Shown: piece by piece, positions 24,139-31,554 of the stretch
How the letters are laid out: every line of letters begins with the position of its first letter
Position numbering within the stretch: the stretch's first letter is position 1
Source: Planctomycetota bacterium
GTDB taxonomy: Bacteria > Planctomycetota > SZUA-567
DNA: 64,000 nt
NCBI GenBank assembly: GCA_020060765.1
Contig: JAGUZQ010000106.1
Location: 62,001 to 126,000 of the forward strand
Direction: 5' to 3'
Position numbers and translations under genes: made by a program
The notes under the pieces: model-generated
Told to the model about the DNA's origin: nothing
Database searches by the model: none
The model's input: only the letters and a program-made list of their open reading frames with translations

Positions 24139-24210
24139 TGGTCGGCAGCTACCGGCTTTCCTTATTGTGCCGGCCGGAAAGTGTTCCTGCACCTTCCGGG
24201 TTGCCGACCA
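24139..24210 (-). ncRNA. Predicted compact three-way-junction RNA element
   Basis: The 72-base stretch between two early ORFs folds completely. Closing stem TGGTCGGCA/TGCCGACCA (24202-24210 with 24139-24147) is nine pairs. A ten-pair hairpin (24190-24199 with 24174-24183, one G-U in minus sense, loop CAGGAA) and a five-pair hairpin (24169-24173 with 24152-24156, 12-base loop) branch from it. Junction linkers are 2, 0 and 4 bases. It starts seven bases after the preceding stop codon and ends about 35 bases before the next start. Confidence 0.6.
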
Positions 24211-24216
24211 CTTAAC

Positions 24217-24381
24217 TCACCTGTTCTCCAAAGCCTCTATCCTCTTCTCCAGCGCGTCGATTCTTTCCTCCACCCGCTGGCCGTAATCGAATTTCCAGTT
24301 GATCCACCGTTCAAACTTCCAGCAGCCAAAGCTAAACGCGATCGCGATTATTAGCGCTACCACAAGCATTCCTGTTTTCAC
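24217..24381 (-). CDS. 54-residue membrane protein with coiled-coil tail
   Basis: The GTG at 24381 overlaps the previous stop (GTGA), with GGGGAG upstream. The protein has an N-terminal transmembrane helix (LVVALIIAIAFSFGCW) and then a charged helix with heptads (RVEERIDALEKRIEALENR). Topology resembles an i-spanin or an inner-membrane early protein; no lysis genes are nearby, so lysis is not implied. Confidence 0.6.
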   Translation of the reverse strand: MKTGMLVVALIIAIAFSFGCWKFERWINWKFDYGQRVEERIDALEKRIEALENR

Positions 24382-24737
24382 CCTTCCCACTCCCCGCCCG
24401 CGAGGGCTTTGCTTGCAATTTCCTGAACATCGTTCAGCCTGTCGGAAAAACCCTCTCCATCTGTCCAGAAGCTGTCACGTATGGTTTGCAAAGCAGCGCT
24501 GAATTGGTCGCGCTCGCGCTCAGCTTTTTCCGCGCGCATTCCAAGTTCCCGGTATCCGTCCAGCCGCGCCACAGCCTCCGGAGAATCCATCCAGTTTTTT
24601 GCTTTATCCTGCCAAGCCGAAATTTCAGCGCGTAGTTTTTCGATTTCTGCGTCGCGGTCTAGTAAAATATCAATCAATCCTGAACAGTCAACGCACCCCT
24701 GGTCGTGGTCATACTTGTAATCACAATCAACGCACAT
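24378..24737 (-). CDS. Phage hypothetical protein, coiled coil with N-terminal Cys cluster
   Basis: Starts MCVDCDYKYDHDQGCVDCSG, a CxxC...CxxC pattern fitting one zinc, followed by a long coiled coil (DAEIEKLRAEISAWQDKAKN onward). The start at 24737 is preceded by AAAGGGA. It terminates at the edge of a plus-strand micro-gene unit. Confidence 0.6.
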   Translation of the reverse strand: MCVDCDYKYDHDQGCVDCSGLIDILLDRDAEIEKLRAEISAWQDKAKNWMDSPEAVARLDGYRELGMRAEKAERERDQFSAALQTIRDSFWTDGEGFSDRLNDVQEIASKALAGGEWEG

Positions 24738-24800
24738 TTTATTTCCCTTTCTCCCCGCCCGCATGGGCTAGTGCTTGCTTAATTCGGGGTTTTTATTGTG

Positions 24801-24828
24801 TTGACGTAAGGCGCATACGGAATAGAAT
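24801..24828 (+). promoter_or_regulatory. Plus-strand promoter for the micro-gene
   Basis: TTGACG (24801-24806), 16-base spacer, TAGAAT (24823-24828), followed by direct AATAG repeats. It points to the right, against the surrounding early operon, and lies about 55 bases before the micro-gene start. Confidence 0.6.
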
Positions 24829-24882
24829 AGAATAGATTGAGCACTGAGCCTTTCACAATGAACCTTTCACAGGAGAAAAAAC

Positions 24883-24987
24883 ATGTCGGAAAAAGGAAAG
24901 AAAGATATAGCCAAGAAAGAAAAGCAACAACCCGCCAAGCTTACGCTTAAAGAAAAACGGAAACGAAAAAATGAGAAGAAGATTTAG
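24883..24987 (+). CDS. 34-residue highly basic micro-protein on the opposite strand
   Basis: ATG at 24883 preceded by an ideal site (CACAGGAGAAAAAAC). The peptide reads MSEKGKKDIAKKEKQQPAKL then KEKRKRKNEKKI, more than a third Lys/Arg. The promoter upstream, an inverted repeat just after the stop, and strict isolation on plus within a minus-strand operon mark it as an independent transcription unit. It may bind RNA, DNA or an acidic partner. I have no firm family assignment. Confidence 0.65.
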   Translation: MSEKGKKDIAKKEKQQPAKLTLKEKRKRKNEKKI

Positions 24988-24995
24988 CGCCTAAA

Positions 24996-25044
24996 GAAGT
25001 TTATTCCCACAATCAATCTATGTCAGAGAGTGGGAGTAAACTTC
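24996..25044 (+). terminator. Hairpin after the micro-gene
   Basis: GAAGTTTATTCCCAC (24996-25010) pairs with GTGGGAGTAAACTTC (25030-25044) with one mismatch, loop 19 bases. It lies nine bases after the micro-gene stop. A clear T-run is absent, so it may end or protect transcripts from both sides. Confidence 0.5.
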
Positions 25045-25057
25045 GATTATTTGCCTA

Positions 25058-25498
25058 TCACTGCCCCTCCCCGCCCGCCTTGACATCAATTTCAGACCCG
25101 TCAATCCACTTCATTTCCGACATACACATCCGCATATGCTTTACTGCTTCTGCATTCCAGCCGACCTCAGCATCCCCACCGCAATCAGGGCACCGCCCAT
25201 TTGTCAGCGAGACCTTCCGAAGCCGCTCGTTCTCAGATTTCTCTTTGCCTAGATTGGCTGACATCTCCGTTGCTTCGTTGCTTAACCGCTCGTTATCGCC
25301 GCGGAGCTTCGATACCTCCTTCAAAAGCTCGTAACTTTTCTTCTCTGCCTTGATCCTCATATCTCCGTAGGCATCGCGCGACAACTTCAGCATTTCAATG
25401 TTTTCCTGCTGCTCCTCGAATATGCGAAGCAATTTGGCGCTTACTTCATGGAGCTTCATCTCAGCCTCTTCGTATTCCATGACCTCTTTAGTGCTCAC
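25058..25498 (-). CDS. Phage coiled-coil protein with zinc-ribbon half-site
   Basis: 146 residues from a GTG with GGAGAAG upstream. Long coiled coil (residues about 10-100), then NGRCPDCGGDAEVGWNAEAV, and a second Cys (MRMCM), which could complete a zinc site. Overlaps the preceding gene by four bases. Unknown function. Confidence 0.6.
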   Translation of the reverse strand: MSTKEVMEYEEAEMKLHEVSAKLLRIFEEQQENIEMLKLSRDAYGDMRIKAEKKSYELLKEVSKLRGDNERLSNEATEMSANLGKEKSENERLRKVSLTNGRCPDCGGDAEVGWNAEAVKHMRMCMSEMKWIDGSEIDVKAGGEGQ

Positions 25499-25842
25499 GT
25501 TGCTTCTCCTTCGTCATGCTCTCCCATTTTCTCAATCTCAAACCCGCGCAAAATAACGCCATTTGTGAACCTAACATACGACGCTTCTCGAACGCCGTGT
25601 CCGCAGCACGCATTATCGACGCCGGGGAGATTTCCCAAACACGGATCAGGGTCGCCCTGATTAGAGCCGTCAAATGTTCGTCCACATTTTTTGCACGGTC
25701 TTACCTCGTAACCAAATCCTGCCCGCGCTCCAGTATCTTCGTATGCCCAATATCCGTCCGGATACTCTCCAATATAGATAGTCGGATGTCCTCGAAAATA
25801 AGACCTGCCTGCCATTAGACCCCTTTCTAAATCACTCAACAT
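25495..25842 (-). CDS. Phage hypothetical protein with Cys pairs
   Basis: The start at 25842 (AAAGGACAG upstream) gives 115 residues. A short beta-rich N-terminus (GHPTIYIGEYPDGYWAYEDT) is followed by PCKKCGRTFDG and CCGHGVREA. Likely a small zinc-bound protein. Overlaps the MazG-like gene by 11 bases. Confidence 0.55.
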   Translation of the reverse strand: MLSDLERGLMAGRSYFRGHPTIYIGEYPDGYWAYEDTGARAGFGYEVRPCKKCGRTFDGSNQGDPDPCLGNLPGVDNACCGHGVREASYVRFTNGVILRGFEIEKMGEHDEGEAT

Positions 25843-26164
25843 CGGTCTGTCCTTTCTGAATGATCTCAATCCGTCCAGCTAACCGCCGCTGGAGCCGCGC
25901 AATTTTCAGCCGCCGGTACTCCTCGATCACATCCGGAGAAATGCCGCGAGACTCGCGGAGAATCCATTCGACCTGTTCCAGCATGATCCGCACGTCTGCG
26001 ATCTCCTCGGCAACAGCTTCGGCATCGCCTTTACCGATCTGGAATTCAGCCAGCGCCTTTATCAACTCAGCCAGTTCCTCTATCGCCTTGACGATCTGCG
26101 ATTCGGCGCCGTAAACCGTGATTGCTTCCAGCAGAACGTCTTTCTCAGTCTTCGCCAGTGCCAT
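25832..26164 (-). CDS. MazG-like nucleotide pyrophosphohydrolase-fold protein
   Basis: About 110 residues with the all-alpha NTP-pyrophosphatase pattern: AIEELAELIKALAEFQIG and, after a short loop, AEEIADVRIMLEQVEWI, giving EExxE and EExxD metal-binding motifs. Phage MazG-like proteins hydrolyse (d)NTPs or alarmones and can blunt host stress responses. I use the ATG at 26164 with AAGGGG upstream; a GTG at 26170 overlapping the previous stop is the alternative. Confidence 0.75.
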   Translation of the reverse strand: MALAKTEKDVLLEAITVYGAESQIVKAIEELAELIKALAEFQIGKGDAEAVAEEIADVRIMLEQVEWILRESRGISPDVIEEYRRLKIARLQRRLAGRIEIIQKGQTDVE

Positions 26165-26166
26165 AT

Positions 26167-26940
26167 TCACCCCTTGATTTCATGCGGCCGCGCCACGATC
26201 TTTTTCCGCTCTCTGGCACGACGCGCCCTGTGATCGATCTGTGGCAGAACTATTTCCTCCAGGTCGCAAAGCCTGCTCCCGATCCTGGTATCCATGTCAG
26301 ACCTCGCCAGATTCGAGGTCACAATCAAACCCACCCCGTTGTGGAGCAGCTTGTCCAACGCCTCCCCGAGCAATTGCGCATTAACCGCCGTCTGGTTGTC
26401 TGTCCCGATCTCGGTGCCAACGTCGTCGATTACCACGATCCGGCAATTTCTCACCAGACCAGCGGCTTTCCTGGACGTGCCGCCTTTCTCGTCCCAACCC
26501 TGCCGCATGTACGAACACAAGCCGAGCGCAGACATCCACCGCACGAACGATTTCGGATATTCCCAGTAATCGCGGTACACAAATTTTCCAGTATCGTTGC
26601 TACCGACACACCTGTTCTGCCTGACAGCCAGCGTCTGCGGATGATCCGGATCGATCCTGTCGCGAATCAGCGCCGCCGCTACGCTGGACTTGTAACTGCC
26701 GGTGACGCCCCCGAGGAAAAAGCCTGGAATGTCTTCCCAATCGATCTGTCCCGGCAAACCGTAATCGGCCAGAGTCCAGCGCCGGTAAGCCAAGTCGATT
26801 CCCCATCCAGACATGATCGTATCGATCTCCTTTTCGTTCGGCTCATAAGCCTGCAAGCTGGTTGCGGCTTTCGCCGAGATAGCCTTTGTCCTGCTTTCCG
26901 CCGCGCCTTGATTTGCCGCCTTGTTTGTTTCCTTCGCCAT
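26167..26940 (-). CDS. DnaC/IstB-like helicase loader
   Basis: AAA+ protein of 257 residues. The P-loop reads FFLGGVTGSYKSSVA; the usual second Gly before the Lys is Tyr. Walker B is CRIVVIDDVGTEIGTD; sensor-1 region GVGLIVTSNLARSDMD; arginine-finger region RIGSRLCDLEE. It would load the replicative helicase at the phage origin with the DnaD-like protein encoded just upstream, whose 3' end overlaps this gene. Start at 26940 with AAGGAGAG upstream. Confidence 0.82.
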   Translation of the reverse strand: MAKETNKAANQGAAESRTKAISAKAATSLQAYEPNEKEIDTIMSGWGIDLAYRRWTLADYGLPGQIDWEDIPGFFLGGVTGSYKSSVAAALIRDRIDPDHPQTLAVRQNRCVGSNDTGKFVYRDYWEYPKSFVRWMSALGLCSYMRQGWDEKGGTSRKAAGLVRNCRIVVIDDVGTEIGTDNQTAVNAQLLGEALDKLLHNGVGLIVTSNLARSDMDTRIGSRLCDLEEIVLPQIDHRARRARERKKIVARPHEIKG

Positions 26941-27634
26941 CGTCCGGCTCTCCTTGCCGTTGCCAGTCCTGAAGAATCCCATTCGTGTAACTCGCGCTTC
27001 TCTTGCTCCTCCGCTCCGTGACTGACATCGCCTTGCGAACCCAATCGGCAGGATAAAGACGACACCACTCGGTCAGGTTGTTAAGCGGCACCGAACCGAA
27101 TATCCGCATCGCTGAATCTTCCAGGTCTGGCGGTATCGTGACTGGTTGACTTTCTTCGGGAGCTTCCTCGCGCGCGGGAGAGGGAATTAATTCCCTTCTA
27201 TTCCCTTCCCTTCTAGCCTGAAATTTTCCCGGCTCCTCCAGAAGTTCCGGGATATTTTCCCGAGGTTCCGGGATTTCGGTTGCTTCAATCCAACGGAAGT
27301 CATTGCCGGATAAGACATTTAACGTGCATTGGAAAACTTCCTCCGAAGCGCCCGTTTTGAGCGCCATGTCCTCCGCGGTGAGTGGTCCGTCCTCGTCGGC
27401 CAAAACTCCACGTTTTGCACATTTGGAGGCAATCTGGAGTATCAGAATCCACGCCGCGAACATCCGCAAACCGTCCTGGAGTTCCGGGAGATTCTCCCGG
27501 AGGTTCAGGAGACGGCGGTAACTTTTGCCGTCGTGCTTGTTCTGGACGGGTACGAATTTCAGGGTTTTGAGCTTCCTGGATTCGGCGTTTTCGTACAGCT
27601 TGTCCCAATTCCTGATCGTGTATAATGTCGCCAT
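26843..27634 (-). CDS. DnaD-like phage replication initiator/organiser
   Basis: 263 residues starting MATLYTIRNWDKLYENAESR, typical of phage replisome organisers with an N-terminal winged helix (to about residue 120). The C-terminal part has LTEWCRLYPADWVRKAMSVT and YTNGILQDWQRQGEP, resembling the DnaD/DnaB2 C-terminal motif (Y-x3-IL-x2-W). A Pro/Glu-rich linker separates the two. It overlaps the helicase loader by almost 100 bases, and phage origins commonly sit inside such initiator genes. Confidence 0.78.
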   Translation of the reverse strand: MATLYTIRNWDKLYENAESRKLKTLKFVPVQNKHDGKSYRRLLNLRENLPELQDGLRMFAAWILILQIASKCAKRGVLADEDGPLTAEDMALKTGASEEVFQCTLNVLSGNDFRWIEATEIPEPRENIPELLEEPGKFQARREGNRRELIPSPAREEAPEESQPVTIPPDLEDSAMRIFGSVPLNNLTEWCRLYPADWVRKAMSVTERRSKRSASYTNGILQDWQRQGEPDDGEGNKQGGKSRRGGKQDKGYLGESRNQLAGL

Positions 27635-27646
27635 ATTTGTTTGCCT

Positions 27647-28003
27647 TTATCGCCCCATTGCTTCGCAAAAGTTGTCCTGTTCCGACACGTCTGCCTTGCA
27701 GTACCGGTCGAGCATTTTCCGCGCCGTATCCATGCGGTCGTAAGGCCAGTACAGGATGATCTCCAACAGCGTCTCCCTGACGTTCTCCGGCAGCTCCTGC
27801 ACATCCTCGTGAAAGCGTTCGTACCAGTACCGGCCGCGCTTGTCCGGCGTCCCGTGAGGCACGGCAGGCTTGCGCACCATGCCCTTCAGCAACTTCTCGC
27901 TGACATGGCTCTGGTGATTACACCGAGCCGGTTTGGGTGCGGCCGGTTTTATCTCGGCCACACCCCCACCGTCGTTGCCAAAGAGAGACGCCTGGGCGGT
28001 CAT
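27647..28003 (-). CDS. Phage hypothetical protein, 118 residues
   Basis: Begins MTAQASLFGNDGGGVAEIKP, a disordered N-terminus with an LFG-type motif that could be a beta-clamp or SSB-type contact. The C-terminal half is compact (ENVRETLLEIILYWPYDRMD). Lies between recombination and replication genes and overlaps the upstream ORF by four bases. Confidence 0.55.
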   Translation of the reverse strand: MTAQASLFGNDGGGVAEIKPAAPKPARCNHQSHVSEKLLKGMVRKPAVPHGTPDKRGRYWYERFHEDVQELPENVRETLLEIILYWPYDRMDTARKMLDRYCKADVSEQDNFCEAMGR

Positions 28004-28752
28004 GCCGCTTCTCCCTCGTTGTCATTGTCCTCGACCTTGTCCTGCTTTTCCGCAGGCGCGGCCTTTTCTTCACCGCCTCCATCGACGTATTTGAAGCCGT
28101 GCTCTTCGGCGTATTTGCGCAGATCGTCTTCGGCCTGCTTGCGTTCTTTACGCATATCCAGACCCTTGCCGGTGAACCGTTTCAGGGAGCCGGTTTCGCT
28201 CCGATAGAACGTTCCCCACTCTTCGCCGTCGCTGATTCCGTCCGAGACGAAGAGGAACCGACCGCGTTTGTCCATATAGCCGTCCTCGCCCTGGCCGCGC
28301 TGGTTCAACTCGAACCCGAGCGCCATCTGCCGTTCGGAACTGCGCATCTCGCGTTCCTCGACCGTCTCGTTCGTGTCGAGCCGGATCACCCGCACCTTGT
28401 CCGCCTTGTAGTCGTACTCGCGGCGGCACTTGACCTGGCGCTTCTCCACCTTGTCGGTAACCGCGTCAATGAGGTCATTAACCTCCTCCATTAAGCGCTC
28501 TGCCTCTTCCTGGCATTCCTTGGCTTCTTCAACGCACTCCTTCGCTTGCGCCCTCAACGTCGCCGCTTTTCCGCGCAAGCTTGATGCCTTGGACAATTCC
28601 CCGAGTCTGTCTCGGTTGACCAGTGAAGTCTGAGCGGCGCGTTGCTCGATGTCCTCCTTGGTCAACTGGCATTCCAGGTTGCGCTCGATCTCCTCCGTGT
28701 GCATCGCCGGGGCTTCCTTCGCCTCGACCGCTTCCTCCTTCTTCTTAGCCAC
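28000..28752 (-). CDS. Phage coiled-coil protein, 250 residues
   Basis: GTG start at 28752 (GAGGAGG upstream) gives MAKKKEEAVEAKEAPAMHTE. Residues about 40-115 are a strong coiled coil; a central beta-rich part (CRREYDYKADKVRVIRLDTN onward) is followed by an acidic low-complexity tail. Family unknown. A longer ATG frame exists but has no ribosome site. Confidence 0.6.
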   Translation of the reverse strand: MAKKKEEAVEAKEAPAMHTEEIERNLECQLTKEDIEQRAAQTSLVNRDRLGELSKASSLRGKAATLRAQAKECVEEAKECQEEAERLMEEVNDLIDAVTDKVEKRQVKCRREYDYKADKVRVIRLDTNETVEEREMRSSERQMALGFELNQRGQGEDGYMDKRGRFLFVSDGISDGEEWGTFYRSETGSLKRFTGKGLDMRKERKQAEDDLRKYAEEHGFKYVDGGGEEKAAPAEKQDKVEDNDNEGEAA

Positions 28753-28849
28753 GTTTGCCTCCTCTTTCTCATATGCCCCAAATATTCCACGCGGCACCCT
28801 TGCCGTGTGGTTCAACATTTCGTTAAGCCCGCGCCCGAGAACAGTCATG

Positions 28850-29665
28850 TCATGAAGCCCTTAACTGCGACAGGCAAAGCGCACTTGCTGTTCTGATCGG
28901 AACGCTGTTACCGATCTGGCGCACCACGTCCGATTTATTCCCGCACCATTTGTAATCGGTTGGGAACGAATGAGCCGCCGCCAGTTCTGCCGGGGTCAGC
29001 ATCCGGAAAAGTATGTCCAGCAACCACCGTTCGCCGCCTGCCTCTACCAGCATCGGACGCACCAGTCCGAAGCGGTCGTCTGTCGTTACCGCGTCCAGCG
29101 GCGATTCGACATCAACAGCCGCGCCGGTGCCGTAATACTTCACGAGGAACGGGCGGACAATCGACAAGCCGTTCTTGGTTGTGAGCGTTCCCAACGGTGC
29201 GCTCAGGCCATGTACGCGCCTACCGTTTTCTCCGTCCGATGTTCCGTGGTTGACGTTAGCCAGGAACGGCGTAAGCAATCCCATGCCGCGCGTTTGGGTC
29301 GTTATCGTCGGCAGCGGATCGCCAAGCTTGCGGTTTGCTCCACACGCCTGGCTCCGGCTCTGGTCGTTACAGGGCTTTCCACCGCGCGCGGTGGAATGGT
29401 GGATGCACTCCGGGCTTGCCCACAGCAGGTCGGCGCGGCTGCCGGGAACGATCCTTTCCGGTTGAAGCTTCTCTATCCGTTCGCACAGGTGACGCGCGTT
29501 GGGATGGTTCGCCGCATGGGTCTCAATCGCCAGCGGCCAATGATTAACGGCGGTTAGGTCAACGTCGCCCCGGTCGATGCCGAGAGCTTCGCAGGCCATG
29601 AGCAACCCGGTTGACGTGCCGCCGCCGCCGCAGAACAGGTCAACCGCAATCAGTTTATTTTTCAC
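28850..29665 (-). CDS. C5-cytosine methyltransferase-like protein lacking central motifs
   Basis: Motif I is intact (AVDLFCGGGGTSTGL) and motif IV appears as LLWASPECIHHSTARGGKP, the SPEC variant seen in phage C5 methyltransferases. Motif X/IX-like C-terminal parts are present (LTPAELAAAHSFPTDY, QIGNSVPIRTASALC). But after NDQSRSQA the protein jumps directly to GDPLPTITTQTRG. The motif VI Glu (ENV) and the motif VIII region are missing, and at 271 residues it is far shorter than relatives (about 400-500). It is therefore probably not catalytically normal. It overlaps glutaredoxin by four bases. Confidence 0.75.
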   Translation of the reverse strand: MKNKLIAVDLFCGGGGTSTGLLMACEALGIDRGDVDLTAVNHWPLAIETHAANHPNARHLCERIEKLQPERIVPGSRADLLWASPECIHHSTARGGKPCNDQSRSQACGANRKLGDPLPTITTQTRGMGLLTPFLANVNHGTSDGENGRRVHGLSAPLGTLTTKNGLSIVRPFLVKYYGTGAAVDVESPLDAVTTDDRFGLVRPMLVEAGGERWLLDILFRMLTPAELAAAHSFPTDYKWCGNKSDVVRQIGNSVPIRTASALCLSQLRAS

Positions 29666-29919
29666 TTCACCCTCGCTTTCAATATTTTCATTGCGGCCGA
29701 ATAGTCGTAAGCCTCATCGTCAACCACCACCACGGGCGGTCGGCTTATGTCCATGCCAGCCATTGCCGCATCTGCCAAGGCTTTCGCCGCACCCTGCTTG
29801 CGCCAGCCGTTGGGGTTGTCGAGCGCTACGTAGGTGTAGGCTAACCCCATACGTTCCAACTTCTCTTTCGCGGCCGCGCATTTGCCGCAACCAGATTTGC
29901 CCAAAATCACGATCCGCAT
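29662..29919 (-). CDS. Glutaredoxin-like protein
   Basis: 85 residues starting MRIVILGKSGCGKCAAAKEK. The CGKC active site at residues 11-14 and cis-Pro region (RPPVVVVDDEAYD) define a short glutaredoxin/NrdH-like fold. It probably supports reduction of ribonucleotide reductase during phage replication. The longer frame adds an unlikely N-terminus; the start at 29919 has AGGGA upstream. Confidence 0.82.
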   Translation of the reverse strand: MRIVILGKSGCGKCAAAKEKLERMGLAYTYVALDNPNGWRKQGAAKALADAAMAGMDISRPPVVVVDDEAYDYSAAMKILKARVK

Positions 29920-30119
29920 ACCGATTCTCTTTCCCTGATCCGCACCACTTCCAGCGGCGCCAGATTTATTTCCTCGAACCCACACTTGATTTGAAACGCC
30001 AGCGAATGGCGTTTGCAGTAACCGTGCGACAGGTTGCCGTCGAGTTCAGGAATGCAGGGTTTCCTGCCAATCTCCACCCCGCATACGCTGCAAATAGAAA
30101 TCAATTCAGGTTGTTTCAT
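29907..30119 (-). CDS. Small zinc-binding phage protein
   Basis: 70 residues from 30119 (GAAAGGTG upstream). ICSVCGVEIGRKPCIPELDG and SHGYCKRHSLAFQ supply four Cys and His residues for one zinc site. The C-terminal stretch (CGFEEINLAPLEVVRIRERE) is amphipathic. Overlaps glutaredoxin by 13 bases. Confidence 0.6.
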   Translation of the reverse strand: MKQPELISICSVCGVEIGRKPCIPELDGNLSHGYCKRHSLAFQIKCGFEEINLAPLEVVRIRERESVCGS

Positions 30120-30127
30120 GGCACCTT

Positions 30128-30430
30128 TCAAAACAGTGATAGTTGCACCGGCTTCTGCGGGACGGGAGGTATCTCCCACACGCGGGCGCTGACGCCGGTC
30201 TCCGGGTCTTTCAAGCGTTGTCCTGAATCCCGGATAAAACCCAACTTCGACAGTTCCGTAAACCTGCCGCTCAATGCGTTCTTGGCTTTCCCGAGTTCCG
30301 TACACGCCTGCCATAGCGTTCCCCTTCCGCCCCTGCCGACCAGCCACGAAAGCACCCGATGACGCCACACGTCGGCGTTAGTTGTGCGCAATGCTTCCAG
30401 GCTGGTATCGGCGAAAGGCATGGCTGACAC
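30128..30430 (-). CDS. Winged-helix phage protein
   Basis: 100 residues with a wHTH pattern: VLSWLVGRGGRGTLWQACTE, then ALSGRFTELSKLGFIRDSG, and a wing ending VSARVWEIPP. It ends PVQLSLF, a possible clamp or SSB-contact motif. Likely binds DNA in early phage functions. Confidence 0.65.
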   Translation of the reverse strand: MSAMPFADTSLEALRTTNADVWRHRVLSWLVGRGGRGTLWQACTELGKAKNALSGRFTELSKLGFIRDSGQRLKDPETGVSARVWEIPPVPQKPVQLSLF

Positions 30431-30431
30431 C

Positions 30432-30641
30432 TCAGTTCATGTCTTCTATTTTCGAAACATGGATGTCGAACCGCCTGGCGGTTTCCTCAGCGTGTTTTAT
30501 CGCCGCCCTGCGGGTTTTCAGCGGTTTGTCCGGGGTAATGGAGTTGCGGCCGATTCTGAGGTCATACCACCAACCGTCTTCCATCGGCACCACTTCAATA
30601 ACCCCTGTTTTCTGATTTGCGCACATCGTTCCAGTTGCCAT
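30432..30641 (-). CDS. Phage hypothetical protein, 69 residues
   Basis: MATGTMCANQKTGVIEVVPM then GWWYDLRIGRNSITPDKPLK and a terminal helix (AAIKHAEETARRFDIHVSKI). Small alpha/beta protein in the early operon. Unrecognised. Confidence 0.55.
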   Translation of the reverse strand: MATGTMCANQKTGVIEVVPMEDGWWYDLRIGRNSITPDKPLKTRRAAIKHAEETARRFDIHVSKIEDMN

Positions 30642-30707
30642 GTTTGCTCTCCCTTTTGCGGCCGCCTCTGTACGGCCTTAGTTGAATTGGTTGCGAAAAA
30701 AATATAG

Positions 30708-31115
30708 TCAGAACGGAACGTCGCCCTCGTCGCCGAAGTCGTCCAACGGCGGCTCGGAAGAAGCGCTTTTATCGCGGCCGCCGTCGCGCTTCTTGCGGCT
30801 CCCCAGGAACTGCACCGTCTCGGCCGTCACCTTTAATTTAGACCGCTTTTTGCCGCTCTCTTTATCCTCCCATTCATCCATCGTGATGCGGCCTTCAATC
30901 AGCGCCGACGATCCCTTGTCGAGGTAGGTCTCGCAGTTCTCTGCGGTCTTGCCCCACGTCACCACGTCGATGAACGCAGTCTCCTCCTTCTCCTTGCCCC
31001 GTTTCAGCGTGACCGCCATGCGCAGGTCGGCGACCGCCGTTCCCTGCGGCGTGTACCGGAGTTCCGGCTTGGTGGTTAAGTTGCCCATGAGAATTACCCG
31101 GTTGTAGCCTGCCAT
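30708..31115 (-). CDS. ssb: Single-stranded DNA-binding protein
   Basis: 135 residues with the bacterial SSB OB-fold: YNRVILMGNLTTKPELRYTP, AVADLRMAVTLKR, FIDVVTWGKTAENCETYLDK, SALIEGRITMDEWED. The acidic C-terminal tip is PLDDFGDEGDVPF, close to the DDxxF consensus that recruits repair and replication partners. As a phage-encoded copy it should coat ssDNA in replication and annealing and work with the ATPase and exonuclease encoded nearby. Confidence 0.95.
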   Translation of the reverse strand: MAGYNRVILMGNLTTKPELRYTPQGTAVADLRMAVTLKRGKEKEETAFIDVVTWGKTAENCETYLDKGSSALIEGRITMDEWEDKESGKKRSKLKVTAETVQFLGSRKKRDGGRDKSASSEPPLDDFGDEGDVPF

Positions 31116-31128
31116 TGCTGCCCCCTTC

Positions 31129-31554
31129 CTAATCTTCTATCCCTGCGATTTCCTCGGCTCTGGCCGCCGCATGAAGCAGCAGATGCCCAAGCAATCGCGC
31201 CTCTGACGCCAGCATTTGCGGCTGATTTGTAATCGCCTCAAGGTCTGCCTCCACCCATGCGTCTCCTTCCTCGGCGTAAGCCAGGGCGTTGACATAACCA
31301 TTGCGGAGATCGTCGTTGGCGTAGCGGACAACCACTGCGCCCGGAGACAGCGACGGCGCATCCTCGAACTCAGAACGGTCAGGCATGGATTTCAGCACCC
31401 GCTCCTTCTGCACGGCATGATTGCCGCTGGCGGCGACCACCAGCACGGGAATGTCGTTCTCTTCGCTCTGAACCATAAACGACGCGCCATTCGGTTTGGA
31501 AAATACGGCATCAACGAAAGCGTGAGCCTGTTTGCGCATGGCTTCGTTACTCAT
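31129..31554 (-). CDS. Phage hypothetical protein, 141 residues
   Basis: Start at 31554 with AAGGAGGTG upstream: MSNEAMRKQAHAFVDAVFSK. The central part (DIPVLVVAASGNHAVQKERV) looks like a small alpha/beta domain, followed by a helix (GHLLLHAAARAEEIAG). Unknown function. Confidence 0.6.
   Translation of the reverse strand: MSNEAMRKQAHAFVDAVFSKPNGASFMVQSEENDIPVLVVAASGNHAVQKERVLKSMPDRSEFEDAPSLSPGAVVVRYANDDLRNGYVNALAYAEEGDAWVEADLEAITNQPQMLASEARLLGHLLLHAAARAEEIAGIED

Noticed and set aside
24883-25044. Possible CRISPR or repeat array around the AATAG repeats
   Set aside because: Only three short AATAG units next to a promoter; no regular spacers or repeats of array length were seen anywhere in the window.
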